DNA of 64,000 nucleotides from Leptospira noumeaensis (GCF_004770765.1 NZ_RQFK01000014.1:1-64000); one strand, 5' to 3'; shown: positions 37,351 to 48,040, counted from the stretch's first letter. The notes: generated by a model not told the origin, from the letters alone. Numbers and translations are program-made.

Positions 37351-38300
37351 AAAAACAAACACTACGATTACGTTCCAATGAGTATTTAAGGAATCTTGGA
37401 GAAACAGGTTCGCTCAATGTAAAAAAGATGATCCAACCACTTTTTCTCGTAGAAGGGATAAAAGACAAAGAACCCATCAAAGGACTAACTGATGTTTTCC
37501 GTGATACAAATAAAACTATTTTAAACCAAATCGAATCTGATTTAAAAATGGGAGTCACACAATTTTTATTATTTATGGTTCCGAAAGATAAATCGGACAC
37601 AAGTTTTCCTAAAGATTTTTATCATACAAATATCAGTTTTATCAAAAAAACTTTTCCAAACATGTTCTTATGGTTGGATACTTGCATCTGTTCGGTGACA
37701 ACCACTGGTCATTGTTGTCATTTTCATAAAACAGGTGCCATTGATCTTGAGTTCACTTTACAAAGACTATCAGACCTTGCTCTCATTTATGCAGATGCTG
37801 GAGCTGATGGCATTGCACCAAGTGATATGATGGATGGTCGAGTTGGCTCCCATAGAAAAATCCTGGATGCCAATGGCCACTCTATGACACCTATCATGAG
37901 TTACTCGACAAAATTTAAAAGTAATTTCTATGGACCATTCCGAGGTGCTGCCGACTCTGCACCACAATTTGGGGATAGAAGTGGATACCAATTGGATGTT
38001 CGCGATCGGGACACTGCAATTCAAACCTCCATTCGAGACAAAGAAGAAGGTGCAGACTTACTGATGGTAAAACCAGGAATGACGGCAATTGATCTCATTG
38101 GCCCTATCAAAGAAAAAACTGGGCTTCCCACTGGTGCCTACCAAGTGAGTGGCGAGTATGCAAGCCTTGTGTATTTGGCCAAAGAAGGTTTTCTAAACTT
38201 TGAAGATGGGTTAAAGGAAACTTGGGATGTCTTTCGAAGGGCTGGTTCTTCTTATTTAATTACTTATGGTGCGAGATTGGCTCAAAGGTTGTATTTATGA
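37347..38300 (+). CDS. hemB: delta-aminolevulinic acid dehydratase
   Basis: Condenses two 5-aminolevulinate molecules to porphobilinogen. It has 317 residues from the ATG at 37347, which overlaps the hemC stop as ATGA; an in-frame TTG upstream lies inside hemC. The metal-binding cysteine cluster is in [17 protein letters not shown]. Active-site lysines lie in [15 protein letters not shown] and [14 protein letters not shown]. It is full length and typical. Confidence 0.95.
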   Translation: MKKQTLRLRSNEYLRNLGETGSLNVKKMIQPLFLVEGIKDKEPIKGLTDVFRDTNKTILNQIESDLKMGVTQFLLFMVPKDKSDTSFPKDFYHTNISFIKKTFPNMFLWLDTCICSVTTTGHCCHFHKTGAIDLEFTLQRLSDLALIYADAGADGIAPSDMMDGRVGSHRKILDANGHSMTPIMSYSTKFKSNFYGPFRGAADSAPQFGDRSGYQLDVRDRDTAIQTSIRDKEEGADLLMVKPGMTAIDLIGPIKEKTGLPTGAYQVSGEYASLVYLAKEGFLNFEDGLKETWDVFRRAGSSYLITYGARLAQRLYL

Positions 38301-39577
38301 ATTCAGAAGATTTATTTCTTCGATCTAAAAATGTTGTTCCCGGTGGTGTACATAGCCCTGTTCGTTCTTTTGCTTCTGTGGGAGGAACACCTGTTTTTTT
38401 TAGCGAAGCAAATGGCGCCTATTTAAAGTCAGTCGAAGGGAAAAATTACATTGATTATTGTCTTAGTTTCGGTCCCCTCCTATTTGGACATAGGCATCCA
38501 GAAATCCAAGAGGTAGTGGAAGAAACGGTAAGAAAAGCCTGGTCTTTTGGAGCCTGCGAACCCTATTCTTTAGAACTGGCCGAGTTCATTGTTAGCCGCA
38601 TTCCTTGGGTAGAAAAAATTCGTTTTGTTAACTCAGGAACAGAAGCTGTGATGAGTGCCCTACGCGTCGCGAAGGCTGCCACTGGTCGAAACAAAATTTT
38701 AAAATTTGACGGATGTTACCATGGCCACCTCGACCAATTACTTGTTAAAGCGGGCTCTGGACTTGCTGGACTTAGTTCCAGTGATAGCAAAGGGATTGGC
38801 CCTGAAATCATTCAGAATACCCTTGTACTGCCGTTAGATGATGAAATCGCATTAGAAAATTTATTCAGGGAACAAGGAAAAGAGATCGCATGTCTTGCCA
38901 TAGAACCTATTCCTGCAAATTACGGCCTCCTTCCCCAAAGAATTGAATTTTTAAAAAAATGTAGAGAACTCTCAACAAAGTATGGCACCTTACTTTTATT
39001 TGATGAAGTTATTTCAGGATTTAGAGTATCTTTCCAAGGAATGGCTGGCCTTACAGGAATTGTTCCTGACCTTGTTTGTTACGGAAAAATCATCGGTGGT
39101 GGATTTCCAGTCGGAGCCTATGCTGGCAAAAAAGAATATATGGATTTAGTGGCACCAAGTGGACCTGTTTACCAAGCAGGAACCTTATCCGCAAATCCCA
39201 TTGGAATGCGTGCTGGTCTCAAAACATTAACCAAAGCATGGCATGAAAACCCTTATCCCGAGCTCGAATCTAAAACAAAAAAACTAACCTCAGGTATACT
39301 AAAACTTCTTGTGGAATCGGGAGATTCTAATTGGGAAGCAGTTACATTTGGAAGTCTATTTTGGTTGAAAGGAAAAACCAAGGAACCTGTTCGAACCATA
39401 ACCGATATCCCAAGTGATCATAAAGCAAACTTTGCATCGTTTTTTCACAAACTATTAAACCAAGGCGTATATCTGGCACCCAGCGGATATGAGGTTGGAT
39501 TTTTATCCACTGCTCATAGTGATGAAATTATAGAAGAAACCATAAATAAAACAAAACAGGCATTAAAGGGGAAATAA
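38297..39577 (+). CDS. hemL: glutamate-1-semialdehyde 2,1-aminomutase
   Basis: PLP enzyme converting glutamate-1-semialdehyde to 5-aminolevulinate. It has 426 residues. [11 protein letters not shown] is the classic N-terminal motif; [27 protein letters not shown] and [12 protein letters not shown] follow. The PLP lysine is in [16 protein letters not shown]. The ATG at 38297 overlaps the hemB stop; the frame continues upstream only as a shadow of hemB. It ends one base into hemE. Confidence 0.95.
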   Translation: MNSEDLFLRSKNVVPGGVHSPVRSFASVGGTPVFFSEANGAYLKSVEGKNYIDYCLSFGPLLFGHRHPEIQEVVEETVRKAWSFGACEPYSLELAEFIVSRIPWVEKIRFVNSGTEAVMSALRVAKAATGRNKILKFDGCYHGHLDQLLVKAGSGLAGLSSSDSKGIGPEIIQNTLVLPLDDEIALENLFREQGKEIACLAIEPIPANYGLLPQRIEFLKKCRELSTKYGTLLLFDEVISGFRVSFQGMAGLTGIVPDLVCYGKIIGGGFPVGAYAGKKEYMDLVAPSGPVYQAGTLSANPIGMRAGLKTLTKAWHENPYPELESKTKKLTSGILKLLVESGDSNWEAVTFGSLFWLKGKTKEPVRTITDIPSDHKANFASFFHKLLNQGVYLAPSGYEVGFLSTAHSDEIIEETINKTKQALKGK

Positions 39578-40620
39578 TGATTACTACTCAGTTCAGAAAT
39601 GAAAGATTTTCAAATGCCTTAAATTTGATTCCACAAAACATTCCACCAATCTGGTTTATGCGTCAAGCTGGCAGATACCATTCTCATTATCGTAAACTCA
39701 AAGAAACATATAGTTTTATGGAACTTTGTAAACAACCGGAACTTGCAGCAGAAGTGGCACTAGGACCAGTCAAAGAATTTGGGTTTGATGTGAGTATTTT
39801 ATTCTCTGACTTACTGTTTCCTTTGGAAGCATTGGGTATGGGTTTGACTTACGATCCAGGCCCTAAACTTTCATTTTCACTTACCTCAGAAAAAGATCTT
39901 CTAAAATTAAAATCTAGTGATGAAGCCATCGAAGGACTTAAATTCCAAAGGGATGCAGTGGTTCGAACCCGCGAAGTTTTACCAAAAGATGTTTCACTCA
40001 TTGGATTTGTAGGTGGACCTTTTACCTTAATGACCTATGCAAGTATTGGTAAACATGACGGAAACTTATCCTTTATCAAAACCAACCAAAACTTTGTGGA
40101 TCAATTCTATTCCATTCTTGTTCCTCTATTGAAACAAAATATAGAATTACAATTACAAGGTGGAGCCGAGGTGGTTATGATTTTTGATACGGCTGCGGGA
40201 ATGTTAGATCCTTATAACTTCCTTCGATATGTGGCGGAACCAATGAATGAACTGGCTAAACTTTTTCCAAATCAAATTGGTTATTATGCCAAAACTTCTA
40301 CGGAAGCACAAATAACACAAATTCATCAGATTCCAAATCTTGCTGGCTTTGGAGTGGATCATAGATTTTCCATTCAAGAAACACTAAAGAACTTCGGAGG
40401 AAAAGGATTCATCCAAGGAAATTTTGATCAAGAACTCCTATTTGCTGAAGAAGGAAAACTTAAAGAAAAAATTAGGGAATACTTACTACCAATTAAAGAT
40501 CTAAATCCAGAAGAAAGAAAGGGATGGGTGGCAGGTCTTGGGCATGGAGTTTTACAATTCACACCAGAAAGTTCGGTTCACCTTCTTATCGATGAAACAA
40601 GAAAGGTGTTTAGCGAATGA
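39577..40620 (+). CDS. hemE: uroporphyrinogen decarboxylase
   Basis: Removes four carboxyl groups from uroporphyrinogen III to give coproporphyrinogen III. It has 347 residues. IWFMRQAGRYHSHYRKLKE is the substrate-binding signature. DVSILFSDLLFPLEALGMG, GFVGGPFTLMTYA and IQGNFDQELL are also typical. The start codon overlaps the hemL stop (TAATG). hemN follows with a four-base overlap. Confidence 0.95.
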   Translation: MITTQFRNERFSNALNLIPQNIPPIWFMRQAGRYHSHYRKLKETYSFMELCKQPELAAEVALGPVKEFGFDVSILFSDLLFPLEALGMGLTYDPGPKLSFSLTSEKDLLKLKSSDEAIEGLKFQRDAVVRTREVLPKDVSLIGFVGGPFTLMTYASIGKHDGNLSFIKTNQNFVDQFYSILVPLLKQNIELQLQGGAEVVMIFDTAAGMLDPYNFLRYVAEPMNELAKLFPNQIGYYAKTSTEAQITQIHQIPNLAGFGVDHRFSIQETLKNFGGKGFIQGNFDQELLFAEEGKLKEKIREYLLPIKDLNPEERKGWVAGLGHGVLQFTPESSVHLLIDETRKVFSE

Positions 40621-41957
40621 AACACCTACTCGAAAAATACGATATACCTGCACCAAGGTATACAAGTTATCCAACTGTTCCCTATTGGACAAACTCACCC
40701 ACGTTAGATGAATGTATCCAATCATTAGAAACTTATCTTTCTCCCAAAGAATCAAAATTAGCAATTTACATTCATATTCCTTTTTGTGAGACACTTTGTA
40801 CGTTTTGCGGCTGTAACACATCTATCACAAAAAACCATACAGTGGAAGAACCTTATATTACAGCTTTAAAAAACGAACTTCAATTATACGCGGGAAAAGT
40901 ATCAAGTTTAAGTGGAAAACATTTAAGCGAACTTCACTTAGGTGGAGGAAGTCCAACCTATTTATCTGATTACAATTTACAATCAACCATTGAATTCATA
41001 TTAAACAAATTAAATCCAACAGAAGATCCCCAATATTCCATCGAAGTGGATCCAAGAAGAACCCGAGTATCCCAACTCAAACTTTTGCAGAAACTAGGTT
41101 TTAGAAGGATTAGCCTGGGTGTTCAAGATTTTGATCCAGAAGTCCAAAGATTAGTCAACAGAATACAACCATTCGAACTCACTGAGAATACCACTCTAGA
41201 AGCAAGAGCACTCGGATTTGATTCCATCAATTTTGATCTTATCTATGGACTACCAAAACAAACATTGGATTCAATGAAATATTCTATTGAAAAAACTCTA
41301 GCCCTTCGTCCAGACCGAATCGCATTTTATTCCTATGCTCACGTTCCCTGGATCAAAGCTTCCCATAGATTATTTACTGAAAAAGATCTCCCCGAAGCAT
41401 CCATAAAACGAGAATTATATGAAATTGGACGATCCTTACTTGAAAGTGCAGGTTATAGAGAAATAGGAATGGATCATTTTGCCCTCCCTCATGATAAACT
41501 TTGGAAAGCATTTGATACAAACAAACTCCATCGAAATTTTATGGGTTATAGTGAATCCAAAACGGATGTGATGTTAGGACTTGGCTCTTCTTCTATTTCC
41601 GAAACTCCTGATCTATTTTTTCAAAACCAAAAACTAGAAATGAAATACCGTAAATCCATTCTAGACGGAACCGTTCCCATCCTTCGAGGACATAAACTAA
41701 ACCCTTCTGACCAATTACGAAAACATTTGATTTTAGATCTCATGACATCTTGGAAGGTAAATGTTCCGAACGAAATGAAATCTCATGTAACCGATTTTTT
41801 ACAAGAAATGGAATCTGATAAATTGATCCACTGGGAGGACAATATACTCAGCGTAACAGAAAAAGGAAAACCTTTCTTACGAATCATAGCGATGGCCTTC
41901 GACGAAAAATTACAACTAAGCCAACCAACAAAACCTGTTTTTTCCAAAGCAATATGA
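40617..41957 (+). CDS. hemN: oxygen-independent coproporphyrinogen III dehydrogenase
   Basis: Radical-SAM enzyme that makes protoporphyrinogen IX without oxygen. The cluster motif is C57-x3-C61-x2-C64 in IPFCETLCTFCGC, with Cys66 following as in true HemN. LHLGGGSPTYLS, RRISLGVQDFDPEVQ and INFDLIYGLPKQT are family motifs. The 446 residues include the C-terminal HemN domain, so this is HemN rather than HemW. It overlaps hemG/Y by four bases. Confidence 0.94.
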   Translation: MKHLLEKYDIPAPRYTSYPTVPYWTNSPTLDECIQSLETYLSPKESKLAIYIHIPFCETLCTFCGCNTSITKNHTVEEPYITALKNELQLYAGKVSSLSGKHLSELHLGGGSPTYLSDYNLQSTIEFILNKLNPTEDPQYSIEVDPRRTRVSQLKLLQKLGFRRISLGVQDFDPEVQRLVNRIQPFELTENTTLEARALGFDSINFDLIYGLPKQTLDSMKYSIEKTLALRPDRIAFYSYAHVPWIKASHRLFTEKDLPEASIKRELYEIGRSLLESAGYREIGMDHFALPHDKLWKAFDTNKLHRNFMGYSESKTDVMLGLGSSSISETPDLFFQNQKLEMKYRKSILDGTVPILRGHKLNPSDQLRKHLILDLMTSWKVNVPNEMKSHVTDFLQEMESDKLIHWEDNILSVTEKGKPFLRIIAMAFDEKLQLSQPTKPVFSKAI

Positions 41958-43165
41958 GTGAAGAAATTCATATCGTTGGTGGAGGAATCACAGGACTATT
42001 CCTTGCCTACCATCACGCCAAACGAGGTGACTCAGTTACTTTATATGAACACGCAGAAAAATTAGGAGGTGTAATTGGAACAAAAGATACAAACGAAGGA
42101 CTTGTAGAACAAGCAGCCAATGGTGTTTTACTGACAGATGAAATAAAATCCATGTTAGAAGACATTGGACTCACACCACTTTTTCCAAACAAAGCGGCCA
42201 AAAGAAGATACTTTTGGGCAAACGGAAAAACATCTCTACTGCCAATTTCAATACTAACAGGCGTAAAACTATTATTTACCATTTTATTTAAAAAAATCAA
42301 ATTTAATGAAAGTCAAAATTTAGAAATCTGGGCAAACCAAATGTTTGGAACATCCGTAACAAAAAACATCATTGAACCAGCAATTGGTGGAGTATATGGA
42401 ACGAGGCTAGAGGCATTGCAAGCAGAATCAATTTTTTCTAAATGGGACGGCTCCGGGACAAAAACTATTTTGGAAGAAATGAAAAAAAGCGGTAAAAAAT
42501 CCTACGGAACCGTTTCTTTCCCTGGGGGAATGGGAGATTTAGTAAGTCACTTAGTTACTTATTTAGAGTCAAAAATTCAAATCAAAACCAACTTCCGATT
42601 TGAATCATTGGATGAAATTTTAAAACTAAAAGGCAAAATTAGATTTTGTATTTCACTAAAAAATCTAATTCCACTACTCGGGAACAAAATCCAAACTTAT
42701 GAAGTTCCAAATCTACTTTCCATTACAACAATCACTAGGTTTGGAAAAGACCACCTAACAAAGAAACCTTGTTTCGGAATCCTTTTTACAAAAAATGAAG
42801 GGATTCGTGCACTAGGAGTTTTATTAAATTCGGACATATTCCCTGGACGGGTGAAAGAAGATCTTCATTCGGAAACATGGATTTATCCAGAATCTGCCAA
42901 AGAAAATAATGGAGAAACTTGGGAATCCATTCTTGAAAAAGATAGGAAATTGGTTAGTAAAAAATCAGATCTACCCGAAACTATTTACGTTACCTCCTGG
43001 AGTGGAGTGTTCCCAGCCTATGATCGAAAACTATTTGTCTTCAATCAAAAATTAGATGTTTTAGAATCGGAATGGATCTCTCGCGGAATCGATATCCGTT
43101 TTTATGGAAATTATAGAAAGGGAATTGGACTTAGGTCTTTATTTGAATCGACAAGTAGAAAGTGA
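41954..43165 (+). CDS. FAD-dependent protoporphyrinogen oxidase (HemY type)
   Basis: Oxidises protoporphyrinogen IX to protoporphyrin IX. It has 403 residues. The FAD site is HIVGGGITGLFLAYHHAKRG with LYEHAEKLGGVIGT. PAIGGVYGTRLEAL and VSFPGGMGDLV are conserved in PPOX. The C-terminal GNYRKGIGLRSLFESTSR matches the FAD-closing end of the family. It is a HemY-type enzyme, not the small flavodoxin HemG, though the position in Leptospira is often labelled hemG. Last plus-strand haem gene; its 3' end overlaps convergent hemH by 27 bases. Confidence 0.9.
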   Translation: MSEEIHIVGGGITGLFLAYHHAKRGDSVTLYEHAEKLGGVIGTKDTNEGLVEQAANGVLLTDEIKSMLEDIGLTPLFPNKAAKRRYFWANGKTSLLPISILTGVKLLFTILFKKIKFNESQNLEIWANQMFGTSVTKNIIEPAIGGVYGTRLEALQAESIFSKWDGSGTKTILEEMKKSGKKSYGTVSFPGGMGDLVSHLVTYLESKIQIKTNFRFESLDEILKLKGKIRFCISLKNLIPLLGNKIQTYEVPNLLSITTITRFGKDHLTKKPCFGILFTKNEGIRALGVLLNSDIFPGRVKEDLHSETWIYPESAKENNGETWESILEKDRKLVSKKSDLPETIYVTSWSGVFPAYDRKLFVFNQKLDVLESEWISRGIDIRFYGNYRKGIGLRSLFESTSRK

Positions 43166-44224
43166 TTCCCCACCCATTTCCTTACATAGACAATGATGAA
43201 CCTCCGCATCAGCGTTCATTACTTTTTCAGAAAGAAAATCCATAAACGGAAGGTAAGTTCCAAAGGCCGGAATTCGTGTAAACGTTTTGGCTCCTGACTC
43301 CATTGCGAGATCTTTGAATTGTTCGCCGATCTCTTCCAAAGTTTCCAAATGATCACTCACAAAACTAATGGGATATACCGCTATCGATTTTCCTGCTTTT
43401 GCCAGAGATTCAATCATATTTAAAGAACTTGGCTCAGTCCACTTGGCTGGCCCCACCTTACTTTGGTAAGAGATATGTATGTTTCCACGATAACCTAATT
43501 TACGTAAATCACTCGTGATCCCGGCAACAGAAGATTCAATTTCTTTCATATACTGATCACCTTTATGAATCAATCGCATGGGAACACCGTGTGCTGAAAA
43601 AACCAAATCTAAATTTTTCCAATCAGTGTTTGGTTTCTCTTTAGGAAAATGCAAAAAGTCTCTTGGATTTAAATCACCAGTAAAGAATTCGTATATAAAT
43701 TTAGCAGAGATTTGATGGAACTTTGGATCTGATGCAAAAGTAGGAATGTATCCGCCACTTCCTACAGGACATTCTTTAAACTTTTTTTCCAAATGATGGA
43801 GAGTAGACAGGACTGTGGAACGAGAATATTGAGGATATAACGGTAGATAGATGGTATTTGGATTTGGTTTTCCGAATTCGGGATCCCGGATATGTGGATA
43901 TCCGCAAGTCATCGCTATTTTTACGGACCAATCGATATTTGTTTTTTGGTTCAATATACTTTCAAGAGTTCTCGCTTGTTTTTCGGTTTCAGATACCAGA
44001 GGGGATCCGCCACCAAAACCCATTGATTCGTAAGTTTTCCGAACCTTAGGAGTTCTTCTTTTAGCAATGAAACGAGCCAGAGGCAATCGCAAAAATTCAG
44101 GTAGGGGCAAATCAAAAACAAATGGATCTGTAAATAGATCCGTCAAAAAAACTTCAATTTCATCTGTGGTTCTTGGGCCACCTAAGTTCACAAGAATGAG
44201 AGTTTTTTGGGGTTTAAGATTCAT
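43139..44224 (-). CDS. hemH: ferrochelatase
   Basis: Inserts Fe(II) into protoporphyrin IX, the last haem step. It has 361 residues from the ATG at 44224, which overlaps the topA end by 11 bases; a GTG at 44239 would add five residues. TLILVNLGGPRT, YPQYSRSTVLSTL, LVFSAHGVPMRLI (metal-site His) and YQSKVGPAKWTEPS are family hallmarks. It is transcribed with topA, opposite to the other haem genes, and its end overlaps the protoporphyrinogen oxidase gene. Confidence 0.93.
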   Translation of the reverse strand: MNLKPQKTLILVNLGGPRTTDEIEVFLTDLFTDPFVFDLPLPEFLRLPLARFIAKRRTPKVRKTYESMGFGGGSPLVSETEKQARTLESILNQKTNIDWSVKIAMTCGYPHIRDPEFGKPNPNTIYLPLYPQYSRSTVLSTLHHLEKKFKECPVGSGGYIPTFASDPKFHQISAKFIYEFFTGDLNPRDFLHFPKEKPNTDWKNLDLVFSAHGVPMRLIHKGDQYMKEIESSVAGITSDLRKLGYRGNIHISYQSKVGPAKWTEPSSLNMIESLAKAGKSIAVYPISFVSDHLETLEEIGEQFKDLAMESGAKTFTRIPAFGTYLPFMDFLSEKVMNADAEVHHCLCKEMGGESLSTCRFK

Positions 44225-46160
44225 AGGTGATGTAGTCACAATGCGGGTAACGCGAGCAGAAATAAATGGTTTTTCCTTTTTTCCCTAGTTTCGTTTTTAC
44301 GACTCCTTCGTTACAGACGGGACAAGTTTTTGTATTCGTCTGCTCTTTGGGGATGGAAATTCTAGTTGTAGAGGCTTTTATCTTCGCGGAACGATTTGGA
44401 TTTGGGTTTGGTTTTGCATAAGAACCAGGAAGAGTTTCTTCTTTATTTTTTGGATATTTTATTTCCGTACTCCTATATTTTTTTCTCGGTGTACGCAACA
44501 AAGCAAACAAACTATCATAAAAATTTTGAATGAGACTGATACGTGATGATTTATCTTCTGTAATTTGGTCTAATTTGTGTTCCAAGTCTTTGGTGAATGA
44601 TTCTCCAATCATCTCTTGAAAGTTAAGGAAAAGATATTCATCTACTTTCATCCCAAGAGCTGTCGGTCCAATGGACTTATGATATTCTACGATGTATTTC
44701 CGAGTTCTTAAAGTTTCGATGATACTTCCATAAGTGGATGGTCGACCTACGCCTGTATCTTCCATCTTTTGAACTAACTTACCTTGCGTATATCTTACAG
44801 GTGGTTCTGTTTGTTTTTCTTCGATTGTGTTTGATTCGTATAAGAACTGGTCACCCAACTTCCAGTTTACTTTTTCTGAGTTTTTTCTCTTCTCTCTTTT
44901 TCCAAAAGCCTTAAATCCAGAATCTGTGATGAATTCGTTTTTATAGATAAAAACATGATTGTTTTTATGAAATTCATAAACAGTCTCTTCACCTAACTCT
45001 GGCTTCATTAGAGAAGTCAAAAACCTTTCCCAAATTAAAGCATACAAACTTCTTTCTTCATTTGACAAATAGGATCCAATGGTTTCTGGACTATACTCTG
45101 GAAAAATTGGAATCACAGCTTCGTGAGCGTCTTGCGAGTATTTTTTTTGTTTTTTAGGAGTGATAGATCCATCCAAAACCAAACCAGGAAAATGTTTATT
45201 TAAATATTCTTTCCCTAACTCACGTTTCGAATCGGAAACTCTCGTACTATCTGTACGCATATAAGTAATAAGACCAACCCTTTCTCCTGAACCAATCCGT
45301 TTCCCCTCAAAAAGTGTTTGCGCCAATTTCATCGTTTTTTTGGAATCAAAACCTAAAACACGAAAACTAGATTCGAGTAAACTTGCAGTCGAAAATGCCG
45401 GTGCTGGATTTCGTTTGATATTTTTCTTTTTGATCCCGGACAATAAAATTTCTTTTAAATGATTTGGTTCCGGTAAGACTTCTATATCCTTAAGAATTTT
45501 TTGAATTGCATTGGAATCTAATTTATCTTTTGATTGATAGTCTAATTCCACAGATTTGCCAGAAACTGATCCCTGTAATTTTAATTGGTAGTAAATTTCC
45601 TTAGAGAAATTTTGAATTTCTTTTTCCCTTTCACAGATCCAATGTAAGACGGTTGATTGAACACGTCCCGCTGATAAGGAAGAGATTTTTAATTGTTTCC
45701 ATAAATCAGGTGAAACTTCAAATCCAAAAATTCGATCTACAATTCTTCTCGCAATTTGTGATTCAATTTCAGCAAAATCCAAACCAGACTTTAATTTAAT
45801 TTGTCTGTTTACTTCTGTTTTAGATATTTCTTTTAAACGAAGCCTAAAGATTGGTTTTTTTAATTTTACCAATTCGTCAAAACAATGTTTGGCGATAATT
45901 TCCCCTTCTCTGTCTGGGTCACTGGCAATATAGATAATGGAAGCTAACTTAGCTTTGGTTTTGATGGCGGAAAAAACAGTTTTTTTACCTTTTAACCATT
46001 CATATTCCGGTTCAAATTGATTCTTAAAATCGATTCCATAAGATTTGGCGGGAAGGTCTTTGATATGACCTTTGGTAGCAACAACAATCCAGTCCTTATC
46101 TAAATAAGACGAGATTGTTGTTGCTTTTGTCGGTGATTCGACTATTAAAAGTTTGGTGAT
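44214..46160 (-). CDS. topA: DNA topoisomerase I, starting at an ATC codon
   Basis: Relaxes negative supercoils through a 5'-phosphotyrosyl intermediate. Only the part from a TTG at 45872 would be called by a normal start rule. The frame continues upstream through a complete Toprim domain: KLLIVESPTKATTIS (catalytic Glu), KGHIKDLPAKSYG and IASDPDREGEIIAKH. In-frame stops TAA TAG end this frame just before, and the only plausible start is ATC at 46160 (reads ITKLLIVESP) with AGGGA seven bases upstream. The active tyrosine is in VGLITYMRTDSTRVS. One tetracysteine zinc motif (CPVC...CSRYPHC) ends the 648-residue protein. Downstream of cysK by 12 bases; overlaps hemH. Confidence 0.88.
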   Translation of the reverse strand: MTKLLIVESPTKATTISSYLDKDWIVVATKGHIKDLPAKSYGIDFKNQFEPEYEWLKGKKTVFSAIKTKAKLASIIYIASDPDREGEIIAKHCFDELVKLKKPIFRLRLKEISKTEVNRQIKLKSGLDFAEIESQIARRIVDRIFGFEVSPDLWKQLKISSLSAGRVQSTVLHWICEREKEIQNFSKEIYYQLKLQGSVSGKSVELDYQSKDKLDSNAIQKILKDIEVLPEPNHLKEILLSGIKKKNIKRNPAPAFSTASLLESSFRVLGFDSKKTMKLAQTLFEGKRIGSGERVGLITYMRTDSTRVSDSKRELGKEYLNKHFPGLVLDGSITPKKQKKYSQDAHEAVIPIFPEYSPETIGSYLSNEERSLYALIWERFLTSLMKPELGEETVYEFHKNNHVFIYKNEFITDSGFKAFGKREKRKNSEKVNWKLGDQFLYESNTIEEKQTEPPVRYTQGKLVQKMEDTGVGRPSTYGSIIETLRTRKYIVEYHKSIGPTALGMKVDEYLFLNFQEMIGESFTKDLEHKLDQITEDKSSRISLIQNFYDSLFALLRTPRKKYRSTEIKYPKNKEETLPGSYAKPNPNPNRSAKIKASTTRISIPKEQTNTKTCPVCNEGVVKTKLGKKGKTIYFCSRYPHCDYITYES

Positions 46161-46172
46161 TGTGAATCCCTA

Positions 46173-47087
46173 TTAAACGAAAAGACCTTCAACAGATAAG
46201 TATCTTTCTCCTGTATCATAACAGAAAGTAAGAACCTTAGAACCTGCTGGGATTTCTTTTAGTTTTTTAGATACTGCGGCAAGGCTAGCACCAGAAGAAG
46301 TTCCAATAAAAATTCCTTCTTTTTTGGCAGCAAGAACAGCCATAGTAAATGCTTCGTCTTTACCAACGGTAATGATACCATCAAGTAATTCTGTTTTACA
46401 ATTTTTAGGAATGAATCCAGCACCAATTCCTTGGAGAGGGTGTGGGCCAGGTTTACCACCGCTAAGAACTGGAGAACCTTCTGGTTCCACAGCAAATACT
46501 TTTAGCTTTGGAAATCGTTTTTTTAAGTTTTCAGCACATCCAGTGATATGACCACCCGTACCAACTCCTGTAATGATATAGTCGAGACCTTCTGGAAAAT
46601 CTTTTGCGATTTCTTCCGCTGTTTTTTCTCTATGAACTTGTATGTTGGCTTCGTTTTCAAACTGTTGTGGCATCCAAGCATTTGGATTGGCAGCAACAAT
46701 TTCTTGTGCTTTTGCAATCGCACCTGGCATCCCTTTTTCTCGTGGTGTAAGTTCAAACTTAGCACCGTAAGCGGCCATAATTCTCCGTCTTTCCACAGAC
46801 ATATGTTCCGGCATGACAAGAGTGATGGAGTATCCTTTAACAGCTGCTACCATAGCAAGGCCAATACCAGTGTTTCCTGAAGTAGGTTCTACAATGAAAG
46901 AATCCTTTTTTAATTTTCCTGATTTTTCTGCTTCTTCGATCATCGCAAGAGCAATTCGATCTTTAATGGATCCACCTGGATTTTGTCTTTCGAGTTTCAT
47001 ATAAACTTCATGGTCGTTACCAAAAAGTCGTGACAATCTTACGTGAGGTGTATTTCCGATGGCTTCTAGAATGCTATTTATTTTCAT
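46173..47087 (-). CDS. cysK: cysteine synthase (O-acetylserine sulfhydrylase)
   Basis: PLP enzyme that joins sulfide to O-acetylserine. It has 304 residues. The PLP lysine lies in [11 protein letters not shown]. The substrate loop is [12 protein letters not shown] and the phosphate loop is [24 protein letters not shown] is the C-terminal PLP-N1 region. CGGAGAAATT precedes the ATG. It would complete the sulfate-to-cysteine route coded at 17261-30963. It is first in a cysK-topA-hemH run. Confidence 0.95.
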   Translation of the reverse strand: MKINSILEAIGNTPHVRLSRLFGNDHEVYMKLERQNPGGSIKDRIALAMIEEAEKSGKLKKDSFIVEPTSGNTGIGLAMVAAVKGYSITLVMPEHMSVERRRIMAAYGAKFELTPREKGMPGAIAKAQEIVAANPNAWMPQQFENEANIQVHREKTAEEIAKDFPEGLDYIITGVGTGGHITGCAENLKKRFPKLKVFAVEPEGSPVLSGGKPGPHPLQGIGAGFIPKNCKTELLDGIITVGKDEAFTMAVLAAKKEGIFIGTSSGASLAAVSKKLKEIPAGSKVLTFCYDTGERYLSVEGLFV

Positions 47088-47152
47088 AATTTCTCCGCTC
47101 TGTCACATTTTAAGAGAAAAAGCGGATTTGTCCACAATGAAAAATAGAAAAC

Positions 47153-48040
47153 TTAAGGAGTATGAAAGGAAACTAAAAACTCGTAATCAGACTTCATTTG
47201 TTTTAAAACCTTCGGATCATTTTCGGACTCAATCACCTTTTCTAAGTAAGGTGCCGAGGTGCGAAAGTCCAATCTCCGAAGAGCATCCGATGCTTTGGCC
47301 CGAACTTGTGGGTCTTTATCTGAGAGTGATTCTAAAACAGCTTTATAATTCTGATTGGGCAATCGTTCCAGTCCAACAACAGCAGATAAAATAGAAATTT
47401 TCGTGTAAGGAACAGTCTCCTTACCCAAGGCATCATTCAAGTTCGAAAGTGACTCTCGTTTTCCAGAAAAATAGAGAGCATCGGCCGCCGCACTCCGCAG
47501 ATAAAAATTGGGACTTGTCAAAGCCTGTTTGATTGTGGATTCCGACTCTGAACTCAAAGGTAAGGAACCTAAAGCCCGTAAGATTTCCCCACATGCCAAG
47601 GTAATCGGAATTTCGCCGTCTTCATAAAAATACGGACTGGAAAGAGAATTACTATCCGCAACTCCGTCCTTCCACGTTCTTTTTTTGGGAGGATTGTGTT
47701 CTGGAATGTTGGCTGATTCCTTTTGGTAGGTTTTGATTAAATAAGGAACTGCTAACTTCTCACCCTTCCTACCGAGAGCCTGCGCTGCATAAAACTTAAC
47801 AGCAGGAGCATTTCCTGGACTTGTCGGAAAGTTGGAAGATCCTTCCATAGCAGAAATAATATCCCGAATGCCCCTATTTGATTTAACAAAAGTAAGTTGG
47901 TCTATAGCATCACGGATTTCAAATATATCAGAAGAAGAAAGTCTGGTTCGTTGGATTTCAAAAAAACGTTCCTCCGATTCAGCAAAAATAAATGCCGGCA
48001 AAACGAGGACATACAAAAACAAAATGGACTTTCGAATCAT
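47153..48040 (-). CDS. exported HEAT-repeat protein
   Basis: The 295 residues begin with a signal peptide (ILFLYVLVLPAFIFAES). Helical repeats of HEAT/PBS-lyase type follow: AVKFYAAQALGRKGEKLAVPYL, LACGEILRALGSLPLS, YLRSAAADALYFSGKRES, PQVRAKASDALRRLD. Such solenoids usually bind partner proteins in the periplasm; no enzymatic motif is seen. Flanked by cysK and a PhaR-like gene on the same strand. Confidence 0.8.
   Translation of the reverse strand: MIRKSILFLYVLVLPAFIFAESEERFFEIQRTRLSSSDIFEIRDAIDQLTFVKSNRGIRDIISAMEGSSNFPTSPGNAPAVKFYAAQALGRKGEKLAVPYLIKTYQKESANIPEHNPPKKRTWKDGVADSNSLSSPYFYEDGEIPITLACGEILRALGSLPLSSESESTIKQALTSPNFYLRSAAADALYFSGKRESLSNLNDALGKETVPYTKISILSAVVGLERLPNQNYKAVLESLSDKDPQVRAKASDALRRLDFRTSAPYLEKVIESENDPKVLKQMKSDYEFLVSFHTP

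Noticed and set aside
38222..38296. Upstream extension of hemL
   Set aside because: It is inside hemB; the ATG at 38297 gives the normal HemL N-terminus.
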